Below are positions 50,629 through 58,921 of a stretch of 64,000 nt of DNA, piece after piece. Position 1 is the stretch's first letter, and the number at the start of each line of letters is the position of its first letter. Source of the stretch: Stakelama saccharophila (GTDB taxonomy: Bacteria > Pseudomonadota > Alphaproteobacteria > Sphingomonadales > Sphingomonadaceae). The translations under genes were made by a program, and so were the position numbers. Location: assembly GCF_032229225.1 (NCBI RefSeq), contig NZ_CP135076.1:1779001-1843000 (forward strand). The letters run 5' to 3'. The notes under the pieces are model-generated. The model made no database searches. It was not told where the DNA came from and saw only the letters and a program-made list of their open reading frames with translations.

Positions 50629-52406
50629 TCCGGCGCGGCTTCGCCAACCCGGGTCCGTCGCAGCTTGGGTTCGCGGTCGAGTTCGGCGGCTTGCTGGATG
50701 GCCTTGCGCATCTGATCGCGCTTTTCGTGGATCGAGGCGATGACCGGGCCCATTGCCACGCCCAGATCGACGAGCACGGCCTCGGACAGTTGCAGCGAAC
50801 TTTCCAGCGTTTCCGGCACCGCGTCGGTCGCACCTGCCTTGTAAAGCTCGGCGGCATGGTTCCAGTCGCGGGCACGGGCGATGATGGGAATGGCGGGCAC
50901 CCAGCCGCGCACCCGCCTGGTCAGATTCACCGACAGCACCGGCTCGTCCATCGTCAGGATCAGCGCATCGGCGCGACCCAGGTTCAGGCGGTCGACCAGT
51001 TCCGAGCGGGACACATCGCCGAAGATGATCGGGTAATTGTCGCGCCGCGCGGCATTCACCGCATCGATATCGGCCTCTATCGCGATAAATTTCTTGCCGT
51101 GCATCTGAAGCATGTCGGCGACGGTACGGCCGACGCGGCCGAAACCGATGATGACGGTGCCGGGGCCTTCGGCGGTCACTTCCGCTTCGGGCGGCAGGGC
51201 GTCGGTGCGGCGCTCGATATTCCGCGCGATCGTCTGGCCCGCCTTGGCCAGCAGTGGTGTGATGGTAAGCCCGATCGCCGTGACCGTCGTCCAGAACGAC
51301 GCAGTGGACGGCAGGATCAGCCCGGCCGCGCTCGCAACGCCCATGACGATCAGCGTCGTTTCCGACGGGCTGGCCATCATCACCCCGGTTTCGGCGGCCG
51401 TGCCGGTGCGGGCGCCGGTCAGTTTCACGAGTGCGGTCGTGACGGCCGCCTTGACCAGCATCACGCCGAGGATGGCGACCAGCAGCAATTCCCAGTTCAG
51501 GGCGACCAGCCGCAGGTCCAGCCGCATTCCCACGGTGATGAGGAACACGCCGAGCGCCAGCCCTTTGAAGGGGCCCGTCATCACTTCGACCTCTGCACGA
51601 TATTCGGTCTCCGCGATCAGCAGGCCGGCGATCAGCGCACCCACGATCGGCGACAGCCCGGCCGCTGCCGTGGCAAGGCTCGCGATGATGACGACGAGCA
51701 GGCTTGCCGCGAGGAAAAGTTCGGGACTCTTGGTTCGCGCCGCTTGCGCGAACAGGCGGGGAAGAACCAGCCGTCCGCCGATGAACAGCACGGCGATCGT
51801 GATCCCGCCGCGGATCAGGACGTTGACGAGATTGGACCAGCCTTCATCGGTGGCATTGGGCGCGAGCGCGCCGAGCAGGAAGATGATCGGAACCAGGGCG
51901 AGGTCTTCGAACAACAGCATCGCGAAGGCGGCGCGCCCCGATGCGCTCTGCGTGCCCGCGATCGGCAGCACGAGCGCGGTGGAAGACAATGCCAGCGCGA
52001 GCCCCAGGCCGACTGCGCCGCTCCAGGCCTGGCCGATGAAATGCAGCACCACCCCGATGATCAGACCGGATATCAGGAGTTCCGCTGCACCGACGCCGAA
52101 CACCAGAGTGCGCATCGCCCATAGGCGTTTGAAGGAGAGTTCCAGTCCGATCGAGAACAGCAGCAGAATGATGCCGAATTCCGCAAACGGTTCTATCGAG
52201 TGCGGATCCGAAATGGTGACGTGATAGAGCAGGGAATATCGCGGCACGAGCGCGCCGAGCCCCGCAGGTCCCACCAGCAGGCCGACGAGGATGAAACCGA
52301 TCACCGGGCTGATCCGGAAACGCGCAAAGGCGGGGATCACCAGTCCCGCGGCACCGAGGATCACCAGCGCATCGCTGAAGCCGCCATTTTCGAGACTGAA
52401 TGCCAT
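50622..52406 (-). CDS. CPA2-family monovalent cation:proton antiporter (Kef-like)
   Basis: Inner-membrane antiporter of 594 residues. About 12-13 TM helices fill residues 10-385, with the CPA2 core segments FGIILLLFSIGLELSFKRLW, LGLALALSSTALVLPI and FEDLALVPIIFLLG. A C-terminal RCK/TrkA-N NAD-binding domain at about 405-520 (GTVIIGFGRVGRTVADML, IFGDVSRSELV) gates transport. Likely K+/H+ exchange, as in KefB/KefC, but the glutathione-specific partner KefF/G is absent. The promoter ends 6 bp before the ATG, and no Shine-Dalgarno is seen. Confidence 0.92.
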   Translation of the reverse strand: MAFSLENGGFSDALVILGAAGLVIPAFARFRISPVIGFILVGLLVGPAGLGALVPRYSLLYHVTISDPHSIEPFAEFGIILLLFSIGLELSFKRLWAMRTLVFGVGAAELLISGLIIGVVLHFIGQAWSGAVGLGLALALSSTALVLPIAGTQSASGRAAFAMLLFEDLALVPIIFLLGALAPNATDEGWSNLVNVLIRGGITIAVLFIGGRLVLPRLFAQAARTKSPELFLAASLLVVIIASLATAAAGLSPIVGALIAGLLIAETEYRAEVEVMTGPFKGLALGVFLITVGMRLDLRLVALNWELLLVAILGVMLVKAAVTTALVKLTGARTGTAAETGVMMASPSETTLIVMGVASAAGLILPSTASFWTTVTAIGLTITPLLAKAGQTIARNIERRTDALPPEAEVTAEGPGTVIIGFGRVGRTVADMLQMHGKKFIAIEADIDAVNAARRDNYPIIFGDVSRSELVDRLNLGRADALILTMDEPVLSVNLTRRVRGWVPAIPIIARARDWNHAAELYKAGATDAVPETLESSLQLSEAVLVDLGVAMGPVIASIHEKRDQMRKAIQQAAELDREPKLRRTRVGEAAPEA

Positions 52407-52412
52407 GGCATT

Positions 52413-52442
52413 TATCTAAGCGGCAAGAGGGTGCATTGTCAT
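52413..52442 (-). promoter_or_regulatory. putative leaderless promoter of the CPA2 antiporter
   Basis: Minus-strand ATGACA (52442-52437), 18 bp spacer, TAGATA (52418-52413), then 6 bp to the ATG at 52406. The whole element lies in the 42 bp between the divergent antiporter and FAD genes. Confidence 0.45.
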
Positions 52443-52448
52443 GTCGCA

Positions 52449-53669
52449 ATGGCCGATATCGACACCGATCTGTGCATCGTCGGCGGCGGACCCGCCGGAA
52501 TGATCGCCGGCCTGCTGTTCGCGCGTGCCGGCGTGCGGACGACGGTACTCGAAAAGCACGCCGATTTCCTGCGCGATTTCAGAGGGGATACCGTCCACCC
52601 CTCGACACTTACGGTCTTTCACGAGTTGGGGCTGCTCGACGAACTGCTCGATCGCCCGCACCAGCGCGTCGACCGCATCGGCGGGCGCATCGCCGGCGAG
52701 CAGCTCCGGATCGTCGACTTCACGCACCTGGCCGTCCCTGCGCCCTATATCGCGCTGATGCCGCAATGGCATTTCCTAGATTTCGTCGCCGATGTCGCGC
52801 GGCGTTATCCGTCCTTCACGCTGCACCGATCATGCGAGGCGACCGGGTTGATCGAGGAAGCGGGCAGCGTGATCGGCGTGCGCACCGGCGAGGGCGAGAT
52901 ACGAAGCCGCCTCGTCCTCGCCGCCGATGGTCGTCATTCGACGATCCGCCGCGACGCCGGCCTGCCGTCGCGCATAATCGGCGCGCCGATGGACGTGTTC
53001 TGGTTTCGCCTGCCCAAGACCGAGCAGCCGGAAAACGATTCGATGGGCGTGTTCGACAGCGGCCGCATCTTCGTGCTGATCGACCGCGGCGATTATTGGC
53101 AGTGCGCCTTGGTCTTTCCCAAGGGCGGCGCCGACAGGATTCGGTCGGAAGGCCTCGACAAGTTCCGCGATCGGGTGGGCGCCGTCGGGCCCGAAACGGC
53201 CGAAGGCGCCGATGCGATCACGCGTTGGGACGACGTCAAACTGCTTACCGTGACCGTCGACCGGCTGGAGAAATGGCACAAGCCGGGCCTGCAGATCATC
53301 GGCGACGCGGCGCACGCGATGTCGCCGATCGGCGGCGTCGGCATCAATCTCGCGGTGCAGGATGCCGTCGCCGCGGCCAATGTGCTCGCGGGGGCGATGG
53401 CGGCGGGCGACGACCCCGACCCGCTGCTCCATCGTATCGAGGATCGCCGCATGCTGCCGACGCGGCTTACCCAAGCGATGCAGAAGGCGATTCAGGACCG
53501 CGTCATCGCGCCGCTGCTCGAAGGTGCCGATCCGCTCGAACGACCGCCGTTGATCGCGCGCGCGATCGATCGCTTCCCCCCACTTCGCCGCATTCCGGCA
53601 CGCGCGATCGGGCTGGGATTCCGGCCGGAGCATGTCCGGTCGCCGAAAGCATCCGCACATCGACCGTGA
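52449..53669 (+). CDS. FAD-dependent oxidoreductase (aromatic-hydroxylase-like)
   Basis: Flavoprotein of 406 residues of the p-hydroxybenzoate hydroxylase-like group. The FAD ADP-binding motif LCIVGGGPAGMIAGLLFARAG is near the start, the DG motif LVLAADGRHSTIRRDAGL near 155-170, and the GD motif LQIIGDAAHAMSPIGGVGINLAVQDA near 280-300. Likely an NAD(P)H-dependent monooxygenase; substrate unknown. The ATG 43 bp from the divergent antiporter start has no well-spaced Shine-Dalgarno. A GTG at 52431 with AAGAGG just upstream could add six residues. Confidence 0.9.
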   Translation: MADIDTDLCIVGGGPAGMIAGLLFARAGVRTTVLEKHADFLRDFRGDTVHPSTLTVFHELGLLDELLDRPHQRVDRIGGRIAGEQLRIVDFTHLAVPAPYIALMPQWHFLDFVADVARRYPSFTLHRSCEATGLIEEAGSVIGVRTGEGEIRSRLVLAADGRHSTIRRDAGLPSRIIGAPMDVFWFRLPKTEQPENDSMGVFDSGRIFVLIDRGDYWQCALVFPKGGADRIRSEGLDKFRDRVGAVGPETAEGADAITRWDDVKLLTVTVDRLEKWHKPGLQIIGDAAHAMSPIGGVGINLAVQDAVAAANVLAGAMAAGDDPDPLLHRIEDRRMLPTRLTQAMQKAIQDRVIAPLLEGADPLERPPLIARAIDRFPPLRRIPARAIGLGFRPEHVRSPKASAHRP

Positions 53670-53684
53670 TTGCCGCGCACGCCA

Positions 53685-53781
53685 CCCCTCCCTTTGCAAG
53701 GGAGGGGCCGCAGTCGAAGCTGGGCGAGGGGTAGCGATTTATCGCGCGACGCAGCGCGCCGCTCACCCTCGCCAGGCTCCG
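53685..53781. repeat. nested extragenic palindromic element (REP-like)
   Basis: A 10 bp stem with 3-base loop (CCCCTCCCTT at 53685-53694 against AAGGGAGGGG at 53698-53707) is followed by a second inverted repeat of 22 bp arms (53715-53736 and 53760-53781, 17 of 22 positions complementary) around a GCGCG-rich centre. It fills the gap between the convergent FAD and icd genes. The form resembles interspersed repeats I know from sphingomonad intergenic regions, and it may also stop transcription from both sides. Confidence 0.65.
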
Positions 53782-53816
53782 CTATCCTCTCCCATCGAGG
53801 GATAGGATTGGCAGGA

Positions 53817-55043
53817 TCATCCCAGGCCCTGCTTTTTCATCTCGATCTCGAGATTGGATCGGATCGCCTCGAAGAACTGCTCGGTCGTCATCCAGCTCTG
53901 TTCCGGACCGATCAGGATTGCCAGGTCCTTGGTCATCTGACCGCCCTCGACGGTGTCGACACAGACCTTTTCCAGGGTCTCCGCGAACTTGGTGACATCC
54001 GGCGTGTTGTCGAACTTGCCGCGATATTTCAGACCGCCGGTCCAGGCGAAGATCGAGGCGATCGGATTGGTCGAGGTCGCCTTGCCCTGCTCGTGCTGGC
54101 GATAATGGCGGGTGACGGTGCCGTGCGCGGCCTCCGCCTCGACCGTCTTGCCGTCGGGAGTCATGAGGACCGAGGTCATCAGGCCCAGCGAGCCGAAGCC
54201 CTGGGCGACCTGATCCGATTGCACGTCGCCGTCGTAATTCTTGCAGGCCCAGACGAATTCGCCATGCCATTTGAGCGCGCTGGCAACCATGTCGTCGATC
54301 AGCCGGTGCTGGTATTCGATACCGGCATCCTTGAATTTCTGCTCGAACTCTTCCTCGAACACCTGCTGGAACAGGTCCTTGAAGCGGCCGTCATACGCCT
54401 TGAGGATGGTGTTCTTGGTCGACAGATAGACCGGCCATTTGCGCTGCAGGCCGTAATTCATGCTGGCGCGGGCGAAATCGCGGATCGATTCGTCGAGGTT
54501 GTACATCGCCATGGCGACGCCCGAACCGGGAAACTGGAACACCTCCTCATCGATCACGGTGCCGTCGTCGCCCTCGAAGACGAGGCGCAGCTTGCCCGGT
54601 CCCGGCACTTTGTAGTCGGTGGCCTTGTACTGGTCGCCGAAGGCATGGCGGCCGACGACGATCGGCTTGGTCCAACCCGGCACCAGGCGCGGGACGTTCG
54701 ACATGACGATCGGTTCGCGGAAAACGACGCCGCCCAGGATGTTGCGGATCGTGCCGTTGGGGGAGCGCCACATCTTCTTGAGGTCGAATTCTTCGACCCG
54801 CGCCTCGTCGGGGGTGATGGTGGCGCACTTCACGCCGACGCCGTGCTTCTTGATGGCGTTGGCGGCGTCGACCGTGATCTGGTCGTCGGTCTCATCGCGC
54901 TTCGTGACGGAAAGGTCGTAATATTCAAGGTCGATGTCGAGATAGGGCTGGATCAGCCGCTCGCGAATCCACGCCCAGATGATACGGGTCATTTCGTCGC
55001 CGTCGATCTCCACGACGGGCGTCTTCACCTTGATCTTCGCCAT
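53817..55043 (-). CDS. icd: isocitrate dehydrogenase, NADP-dependent
   Basis: IDH of 408 residues, the eukaryote-like homodimeric type common in alphaproteobacteria. It makes 2-oxoglutarate and NADPH in the TCA cycle. Visible: [17 protein letters not shown] at the N-terminus, isocitrate-binding [17 protein letters not shown] near 90-105, [18 protein letters not shown], metal-binding [10 protein letters not shown] near 250, and [12 protein letters not shown] near 305. The ATG has GAGAG just upstream. Confidence 0.96.
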   Translation of the reverse strand: MAKIKVKTPVVEIDGDEMTRIIWAWIRERLIQPYLDIDLEYYDLSVTKRDETDDQITVDAANAIKKHGVGVKCATITPDEARVEEFDLKKMWRSPNGTIRNILGGVVFREPIVMSNVPRLVPGWTKPIVVGRHAFGDQYKATDYKVPGPGKLRLVFEGDDGTVIDEEVFQFPGSGVAMAMYNLDESIRDFARASMNYGLQRKWPVYLSTKNTILKAYDGRFKDLFQQVFEEEFEQKFKDAGIEYQHRLIDDMVASALKWHGEFVWACKNYDGDVQSDQVAQGFGSLGLMTSVLMTPDGKTVEAEAAHGTVTRHYRQHEQGKATSTNPIASIFAWTGGLKYRGKFDNTPDVTKFAETLEKVCVDTVEGGQMTKDLAILIGPEQSWMTTEQFFEAIRSNLEIEMKKQGLG

Positions 55044-55086
55044 CAATCTCTCGCTTCTTGTCTGAGGGTGTACAGGATCGCCGAGC

Positions 55087-55115
55087 GTCCTAGGGCGTGG
55101 CGTGCGAGCGATCAA
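55087..55115 (-). promoter_or_regulatory. putative icd promoter
   Basis: Minus-strand TTGATC (55115-55110), 17 bp spacer, TAGGAC (55092-55087). It lies inside the 3' end of the TonB-like gene, and that gene's TAG stop forms the first three bases of the -10. The predicted leader is about 37 nt. Confidence 0.45.
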
Positions 55116-55869
55116 GCCGACCTCGGCCGCGTTCCAGCCACCAGCTCTGCTTCCAGGCGCGCCGTTCCGGCACGGCATCGCCGTCGAGGTTCCGCGCCGG
55201 ACGATAGCGGTAGCGCTGCTCAATCAGGCGGCAGGTGGTGGCGTCCAGCGCAGCATTGCCGCTTGAGCGCATGACCGTACAATCGTGCGCCCGGCCATCG
55301 GTTCCGACAATGAACTGAACGGTGGCGGCTCCCTCTGCTCGGGCAGCGCGGGCGCTCGGCGGATAGTCCGCATCATCTATCGTGCCGGCGATCCGCTTCG
55401 ACCCGATCGCGACGCCGCCGCCGACGCCAAGATCGCCATGGCCACTGCCTGTGCCGCTTCCTTCGCCGCCGGCCCCGGTGCCGGGACCGGGCAGAAGGGC
55501 GGCCCCGGCATCGGTATCGGACATCGTGCCGGCAACCGGCGCTGCCGGCACGGGCGGGGGAAGGGTGGTCACCTCCGGGTCGGCGGCCGCGACGGGTGTG
55601 GGACGGGCGGTCCTGTTCGGCGGGGCCGCCTTGCCGGAGTGAGGCGATGCGGGCCGGGGAGGGGCGGGCCGCATTTCGGGGAAAGCGCCGCGGCGGCGAA
55701 CGTCGAACAGATCGAGCGCCGCCTGCCTCGACTGTCGCAGATCCACGCGCAGACCCGCCGCCAGTATCAAAGCGAGACCGGCAACCACGAGCAACGCGGC
55801 AGCGGCGGACAGGAACCTGCTGCGGGGTGTCGGCAGGCGGCGCCGATCGATATATAACGGCCCAGGCAT
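55090..55869 (-). CDS. TonB-family C-terminal domain protein
   Basis: Protein of 259 residues. An N-terminal TM anchor ([22 protein letters not shown], about 19-40) precedes a Pro/Ala/Gly-rich periplasmic spacer (about 65-150). The C-terminal TonB-like domain has [43 protein letters not shown] and two cysteines. It may transduce energy to an outer-membrane receptor, but no exbB, exbD or receptor gene is nearby. TATATT ends 7 bp before the ATG and no Shine-Dalgarno is visible, so it may be leaderless. Confidence 0.85.
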   Translation of the reverse strand: MPGPLYIDRRRLPTPRSRFLSAAAALLVVAGLALILAAGLRVDLRQSRQAALDLFDVRRRGAFPEMRPAPPRPASPHSGKAAPPNRTARPTPVAAADPEVTTLPPPVPAAPVAGTMSDTDAGAALLPGPGTGAGGEGSGTGSGHGDLGVGGGVAIGSKRIAGTIDDADYPPSARAARAEGAATVQFIVGTDGRAHDCTVMRSSGNAALDATTCRLIEQRYRYRPARNLDGDAVPERRAWKQSWWLERGRGRLDRSHATP

Positions 55870-55930
55870 TTGCTCGAATATAGAATGGTTCTGCTGCCGG
55901 AAAACTGAATGACGGGGCGCAGTCAGGCAA

Positions 55931-55959
55931 TTGTATTACACATACAGCACAGCTAGAAC
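55931..55959 (+). promoter_or_regulatory. putative leaderless promoter of psd-pssA
   Basis: TTGTAT (55931-55936), 17 bp spacer, TAGAAC (55954-55959), then 6 bp to the psd ATG at 55966. No Shine-Dalgarno precedes the ATG. Confidence 0.5.
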
Positions 55960-55965
55960 CGGATC

Positions 55966-56694
55966 ATGACCTCGCTCGAAAAGCCCGAAATCGGCACGAC
56001 CACCGTCAAGTGGCGCTTTCCCTCCGTCCATCCGGAGGGGCGCAAATATGTTGCCATCGCGGCGGCGATCACCTTCATCGTCTGGCTTTTCGTGCCCGTT
56101 CTGACATGGCCGTTCATCGGCCTGACCGTGTGGGTCGCGGCGTTTTTTCGCGATCCCGTTCGCGTCACGCCGATTGGCGAGGACGTGCTCACCGCACCCG
56201 CCGACGGCCTGATCACCATGATCGAGCGCGTGCCGGTCCCCGCCGAACTCGGTGGAGAAGACGGGCTGGGCGCGGAACCGCTGGTGCGCGTGTCGATCTT
56301 CATGAGCGTGTTCGACGTCCACATCAATCGTACGCCGCTCGCCGGCACCGTTCGGCGGGTCGTCTATATTTCGGGCAAGTTCCTGAACGCCGATCTCGAC
56401 AAGGCGAGCGAAGAAAATGAGCGCCAGCATATCCTGGTCGAGGGGCTGGACGGGCGCCGCGTCGGGTTCACCCAGATTGCCGGCCTGGTCGCGCGCCGTA
56501 TCGTCAGTTTCGTGAAGTCCGGCGATATCGTCGCGACCGGCCAGCGGGTCGGCCTGATCCGCTTCGGCAGCCGCGTCGACGTCTATCTGCCCGACGACAT
56601 GGTCTGCCAGGTAGCCCTCGGGCAGCGCAGCGTGGCGGGGGAAACCGTTCTCGCCAGGACCGGCGGCTGCCCGGTCGACGGCATCGACCAGTGA
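55966..56694 (+). CDS. psd: phosphatidylserine decarboxylase proenzyme
   Basis: Archaeal-type short PSD (PsdA-like) of 242 residues, which makes phosphatidylethanolamine. One or two N-terminal TM helices ([26 protein letters not shown]) are followed by FFRDPVR and [24 protein letters not shown] is the family core. The self-cleavage site is Gly-Ser in [12 protein letters not shown] near 200-203, giving a pyruvoyl group on the new alpha chain. It overlaps pssA by 4 bp (GTGA), so the two steps from CDP-DAG to PE are coupled. Confidence 0.95.
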   Translation: MTSLEKPEIGTTTVKWRFPSVHPEGRKYVAIAAAITFIVWLFVPVLTWPFIGLTVWVAAFFRDPVRVTPIGEDVLTAPADGLITMIERVPVPAELGGEDGLGAEPLVRVSIFMSVFDVHINRTPLAGTVRRVVYISGKFLNADLDKASEENERQHILVEGLDGRRVGFTQIAGLVARRIVSFVKSGDIVATGQRVGLIRFGSRVDVYLPDDMVCQVALGQRSVAGETVLARTGGCPVDGIDQ

Positions 56695-57527
56695 GAGCGC
56701 CCCGGCGCAGGCGGCGAATGGAACGCGGGATTCCACTCCGGGCAGTCATGCCGAATGCCGTAACGGCGTTTGCCATGTGCTTCGGGTTGACCGGCATTCG
56801 CTTCGCGATCGCGGACGACTGGGAACGTGCCGTCCTGATGATCCTGATCGCCGGCGTGCTGGACGGGATCGACGGCAGGATCGCCCGGCTCGTGCGCGGG
56901 GAGACGCGGTTCGGCGCGGAACTCGATTCGCTTTCGGACGCCATCTCCTTCGGCGTGTCGCCGGCGATCATCCTCTATCTCTGGGCGCTGATCGATGTAC
57001 CCAAGCTCGGCTGGATCATCGCGCTGGTCTATGCCGTCTTCTGCGCCTTGCGCCTGGCGCGGTTCAACGCGCGGATCGACGTGACGGACCAGCCGCACAA
57101 ATCCGCGGGATTGCTGACCGGCGTTCCAGCCCCGGCGGGCGCGGCGGCCGCGATGCTGCCGCTCTATCTGTGGATATTCACCGGCTTGCCGATCTTTCGT
57201 TCGCCCTGGCTGGTGACGGTCTGGGTCGCCTTCGCCGCATTCCTGATGGTGTCGAGCATCGCCACCTATTCCTGGTCGTCGCTCAAACTCCGGCGGCATA
57301 TCCGGTTCGAGGCCATCGTCGTGGTCGTCATCGCCGGAGCGGCCCTGGTGACGGCGCCGTGGCAAACCCTGACAGTGCTCACCGTCGCTTATCTCGCCAC
57401 CATCCCGTTCAGCGTGCGATCCTATCGGCGTATCAGGCGGCAGCGCGCCAGTGCGGGCGTATCGCCTCACGCGCAAACCGGCGAGCCGCCGCGCGGCCCT
57501 GGCGATGGGGCTGAAGCGGGGGAGTGA
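56691..57527 (+). CDS. pssA: CDP-diacylglycerol-serine O-phosphatidyltransferase
   Basis: PssA of 278 residues, an integral membrane enzyme that makes phosphatidylserine from CDP-DAG and serine. The CDP-alcohol phosphotransferase signature DGxDGRxAR...GxxxDxxxD is read near 61-86 ([10 protein letters not shown] then [12 protein letters not shown]). Around six to seven TM helices follow, with an Arg-rich tail. GTG start coupled to psd. An ATG nine codons on is also possible. The last 95 bp overlap an antisense small gene. Confidence 0.95.
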   Translation: MRAPRRRRRMERGIPLRAVMPNAVTAFAMCFGLTGIRFAIADDWERAVLMILIAGVLDGIDGRIARLVRGETRFGAELDSLSDAISFGVSPAIILYLWALIDVPKLGWIIALVYAVFCALRLARFNARIDVTDQPHKSAGLLTGVPAPAGAAAAMLPLYLWIFTGLPIFRSPWLVTVWVAFAAFLMVSSIATYSWSSLKLRRHIRFEAIVVVVIAGAALVTAPWQTLTVLTVAYLATIPFSVRSYRRIRRQRASAGVSPHAQTGEPPRGPGDGAEAGE

Positions 57528-57660
57528 CCTCGCCGCGGCCGACGGCCTGAAGCAGCAACATGCGGATATAGGTCGATTGATCGCGCACACTGGCGACAAT
57601 GGTCCAGACGGCCGCTGTCAGCGCGGTGCCGAAGATCAGGAAAGCGACGACAGAGCCCAT
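57433..57660 (-). CDS. small single-pass membrane protein, antisense to the pssA 3' end
   Basis: A 75-residue protein starting MGSVVAFLIFGTALTAAVWT: one TM helix at about 3-25, then an amphipathic stretch and a basic, Arg-rich C-terminus ([21 protein letters not shown]). The ATG has AGGAGG exactly 6 bp upstream, one of the best ribosome-binding sites in the window. A TTGACA element lies upstream at 57774-57779. The last 95 bp run antisense to pssA. No family recognised. It may act in the inner membrane. Confidence 0.72.
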   Translation of the reverse strand: MGSVVAFLIFGTALTAAVWTIVASVRDQSTYIRMLLLQAVGRGEVTPPLQPHRQGRAAARRFAREAIRPHWRAAA

Positions 57661-57749
57661 GGTGAACCTCCTATGGCGCGGTGGTCGATACGCGCGCGAT
57701 TTCAAGCGTTTTTGGCCGGTCGCGGGGTCGATAGTGCCGCGATGAACCC

Positions 57750-57779
57750 TCTATGTTCCATATTCGTTCTTCTTGTCAA
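57750..57779 (-). promoter_or_regulatory. putative promoter of the small antisense membrane gene
   Basis: Minus-strand consensus TTGACA (57779-57774), 18 bp spacer, CATAGA (57755-57750). The leader would be about 85 nt. The -35 lies back to back with the rpsB -35, only 3 bp away. Confidence 0.4.
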
Positions 57780-57782
57780 CGC

Positions 57783-57809
57783 TTGAATTATCTTTCGCAT
57801 TCCTATAAG
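57783..57809 (+). promoter_or_regulatory. putative rpsB operon promoter
   Basis: TTGAAT (57783-57788) and TATAAG (57804-57809), with 15 bp between them (16 bp if the -35 is read as CTTGAA). The leader to the rpsB ATG is about 90 nt and carries AAGGAG 8 bp before the ATG. Confidence 0.45.
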
Positions 57810-57848
57810 GGCGCGGCTTCATTCCACATGGGAAGCACATAACCCGGT

Positions 57849-57863
57849 GCCCCTTTCAGGGGT
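57849..57863 (+). promoter_or_regulatory. hairpin in the rpsB leader
   Basis: CCCCT (57850-57854) and AGGGG (57858-57862) pair around TTC, with a possible G-U pair added outside. It lies about 27 bp before the AAGGAG. It might take part in S2 feedback on its own mRNA, as ribosomal leaders often do. Short and unproven. Confidence 0.25.
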
Positions 57864-57903
57864 CATCGCTTCCCAGCGGACCAACCGGTAAGGAGATATC
57901 CCT

Positions 57904-58830
57904 ATGGCGGCACCTGTCGTCACCATGCAGCAATTGCTTGAATCCGGCGCGCATTTCGGTCACCAGACCCATCGCTGGAACCCGAAGATGAAGCCTTATA
58001 TCTTCGGTGATCGCAACGGCGTTCACATCATCGACCTGTCGCAGACCGTTCCGCTGTTCGCGCGCGCGCTCGACTTCATTTCGCAGACCGTCGCGTCGGG
58101 CGGCAAGGTGCTGTTCGTCGGCACCAAGCGGCAGGCGCAGCAGCCGATCGCCGAAGCGGCGCTCCGCTCGGGCCAGCATTTCGTCAACCATCGCTGGCTG
58201 GGCGGTATGCTCACCAACTGGAAGACGATCTCGGGCTCGATCAAGCGTTTGAAGAATATCGAGGAGACGCTGTCGGGCGACACGCACGGCTTCACCAAGA
58301 AGGAAGTCCTGCAGATGACCCGCGAGCGCGACAAGCTCGAGCTGTCGCTGGGCGGCATTCGCGACATGAACGGCCTTCCCGACATCATGTTCGTCATCGA
58401 CGCGAACAAGGAAGAGCTGGCGATCAAGGAAGCCAACACGCTCGGCATTCCCGTGGTCGCGGTGCTCGATACGAATGTTTCGCCCGACGGCATCGCCTTT
58501 CCGGTTCCGGCGAATGATGATGCGAGCCGCGCCATCCGTCTTTATTGCGAAGCGATCGCCGTCGCCGCTTCCCGGGGCGGGCAGGACGCCATGTCCAGGT
58601 CGGGCGCCGATGTCGGCGCGATGGCCGAGCCGCCGGCCGAAGCCGCGCTGAGCGAGGCGCCGGAAGCGCCGGCCGAGGCGCCGAAGCAGCCTGCGGCGGA
58701 GGCGAAGCCCGCCGCCGCCGAGGCGGAGAAGAAGGCGGACGCAGGGCCCGCGAACGGCGACCCGGAAGACAAGGCCGCTTCAACTGATCCGGAAACGGCC
58801 GAAGAAGGCGAGCGTCAGATCGACGCCTGA
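57904..58830 (+). CDS. rpsB: 30S ribosomal protein S2, with extended C-terminus
   Basis: S2 of 308 residues. The conserved body (about 1-235) has [49 protein letters not shown] and [19 protein letters not shown]. After it comes a 70-residue low-complexity tail rich in Ala, Glu, Pro and Lys, absent from the roughly 240-residue standard form. AAGGAG lies 8 bp before the ATG. First gene of rpsB-tsf-pyrH-frr. Confidence 0.97.
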   Translation: MAAPVVTMQQLLESGAHFGHQTHRWNPKMKPYIFGDRNGVHIIDLSQTVPLFARALDFISQTVASGGKVLFVGTKRQAQQPIAEAALRSGQHFVNHRWLGGMLTNWKTISGSIKRLKNIEETLSGDTHGFTKKEVLQMTRERDKLELSLGGIRDMNGLPDIMFVIDANKEELAIKEANTLGIPVVAVLDTNVSPDGIAFPVPANDDASRAIRLYCEAIAVAASRGGQDAMSRSGADVGAMAEPPAEAALSEAPEAPAEAPKQPAAEAKPAAAEAEKKADAGPANGDPEDKAASTDPETAEEGERQIDA

Positions 58831-58851
58831 TCCGTCGCGCGAAACGAAATG

Positions 58852-58886
58852 CGGGCGGGATGGGGCGAAATACCCTGTTCCGCCCG
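58852..58886 (+). terminator. 14 bp hairpin between rpsB and tsf, possible attenuator
   Basis: CGGGCGG (58852-58858) pairs with CCGCCCG (58880-58886), and the stem continues inward for seven more pairs (three G-U) to a CGAAATA loop. There is no T-run, but the flanking tail is AT-richer. An attenuator between rpsB and tsf is known in E. coli, so partial termination or an mRNA processing stop is plausible. Confidence 0.45.
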
Positions 58887-58921
58887 ATCCTGTATTCAGT
58901 TGCAAAACCGAGGAAGATGAC

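Noticed and set aside
57661..57903. Searched the 243 bp before rpsB for a tRNA gene or riboswitch
   Set aside because: No cloverleaf, T-loop consensus or known aptamer pattern is visible; only two divergent promoters and a short hairpin.
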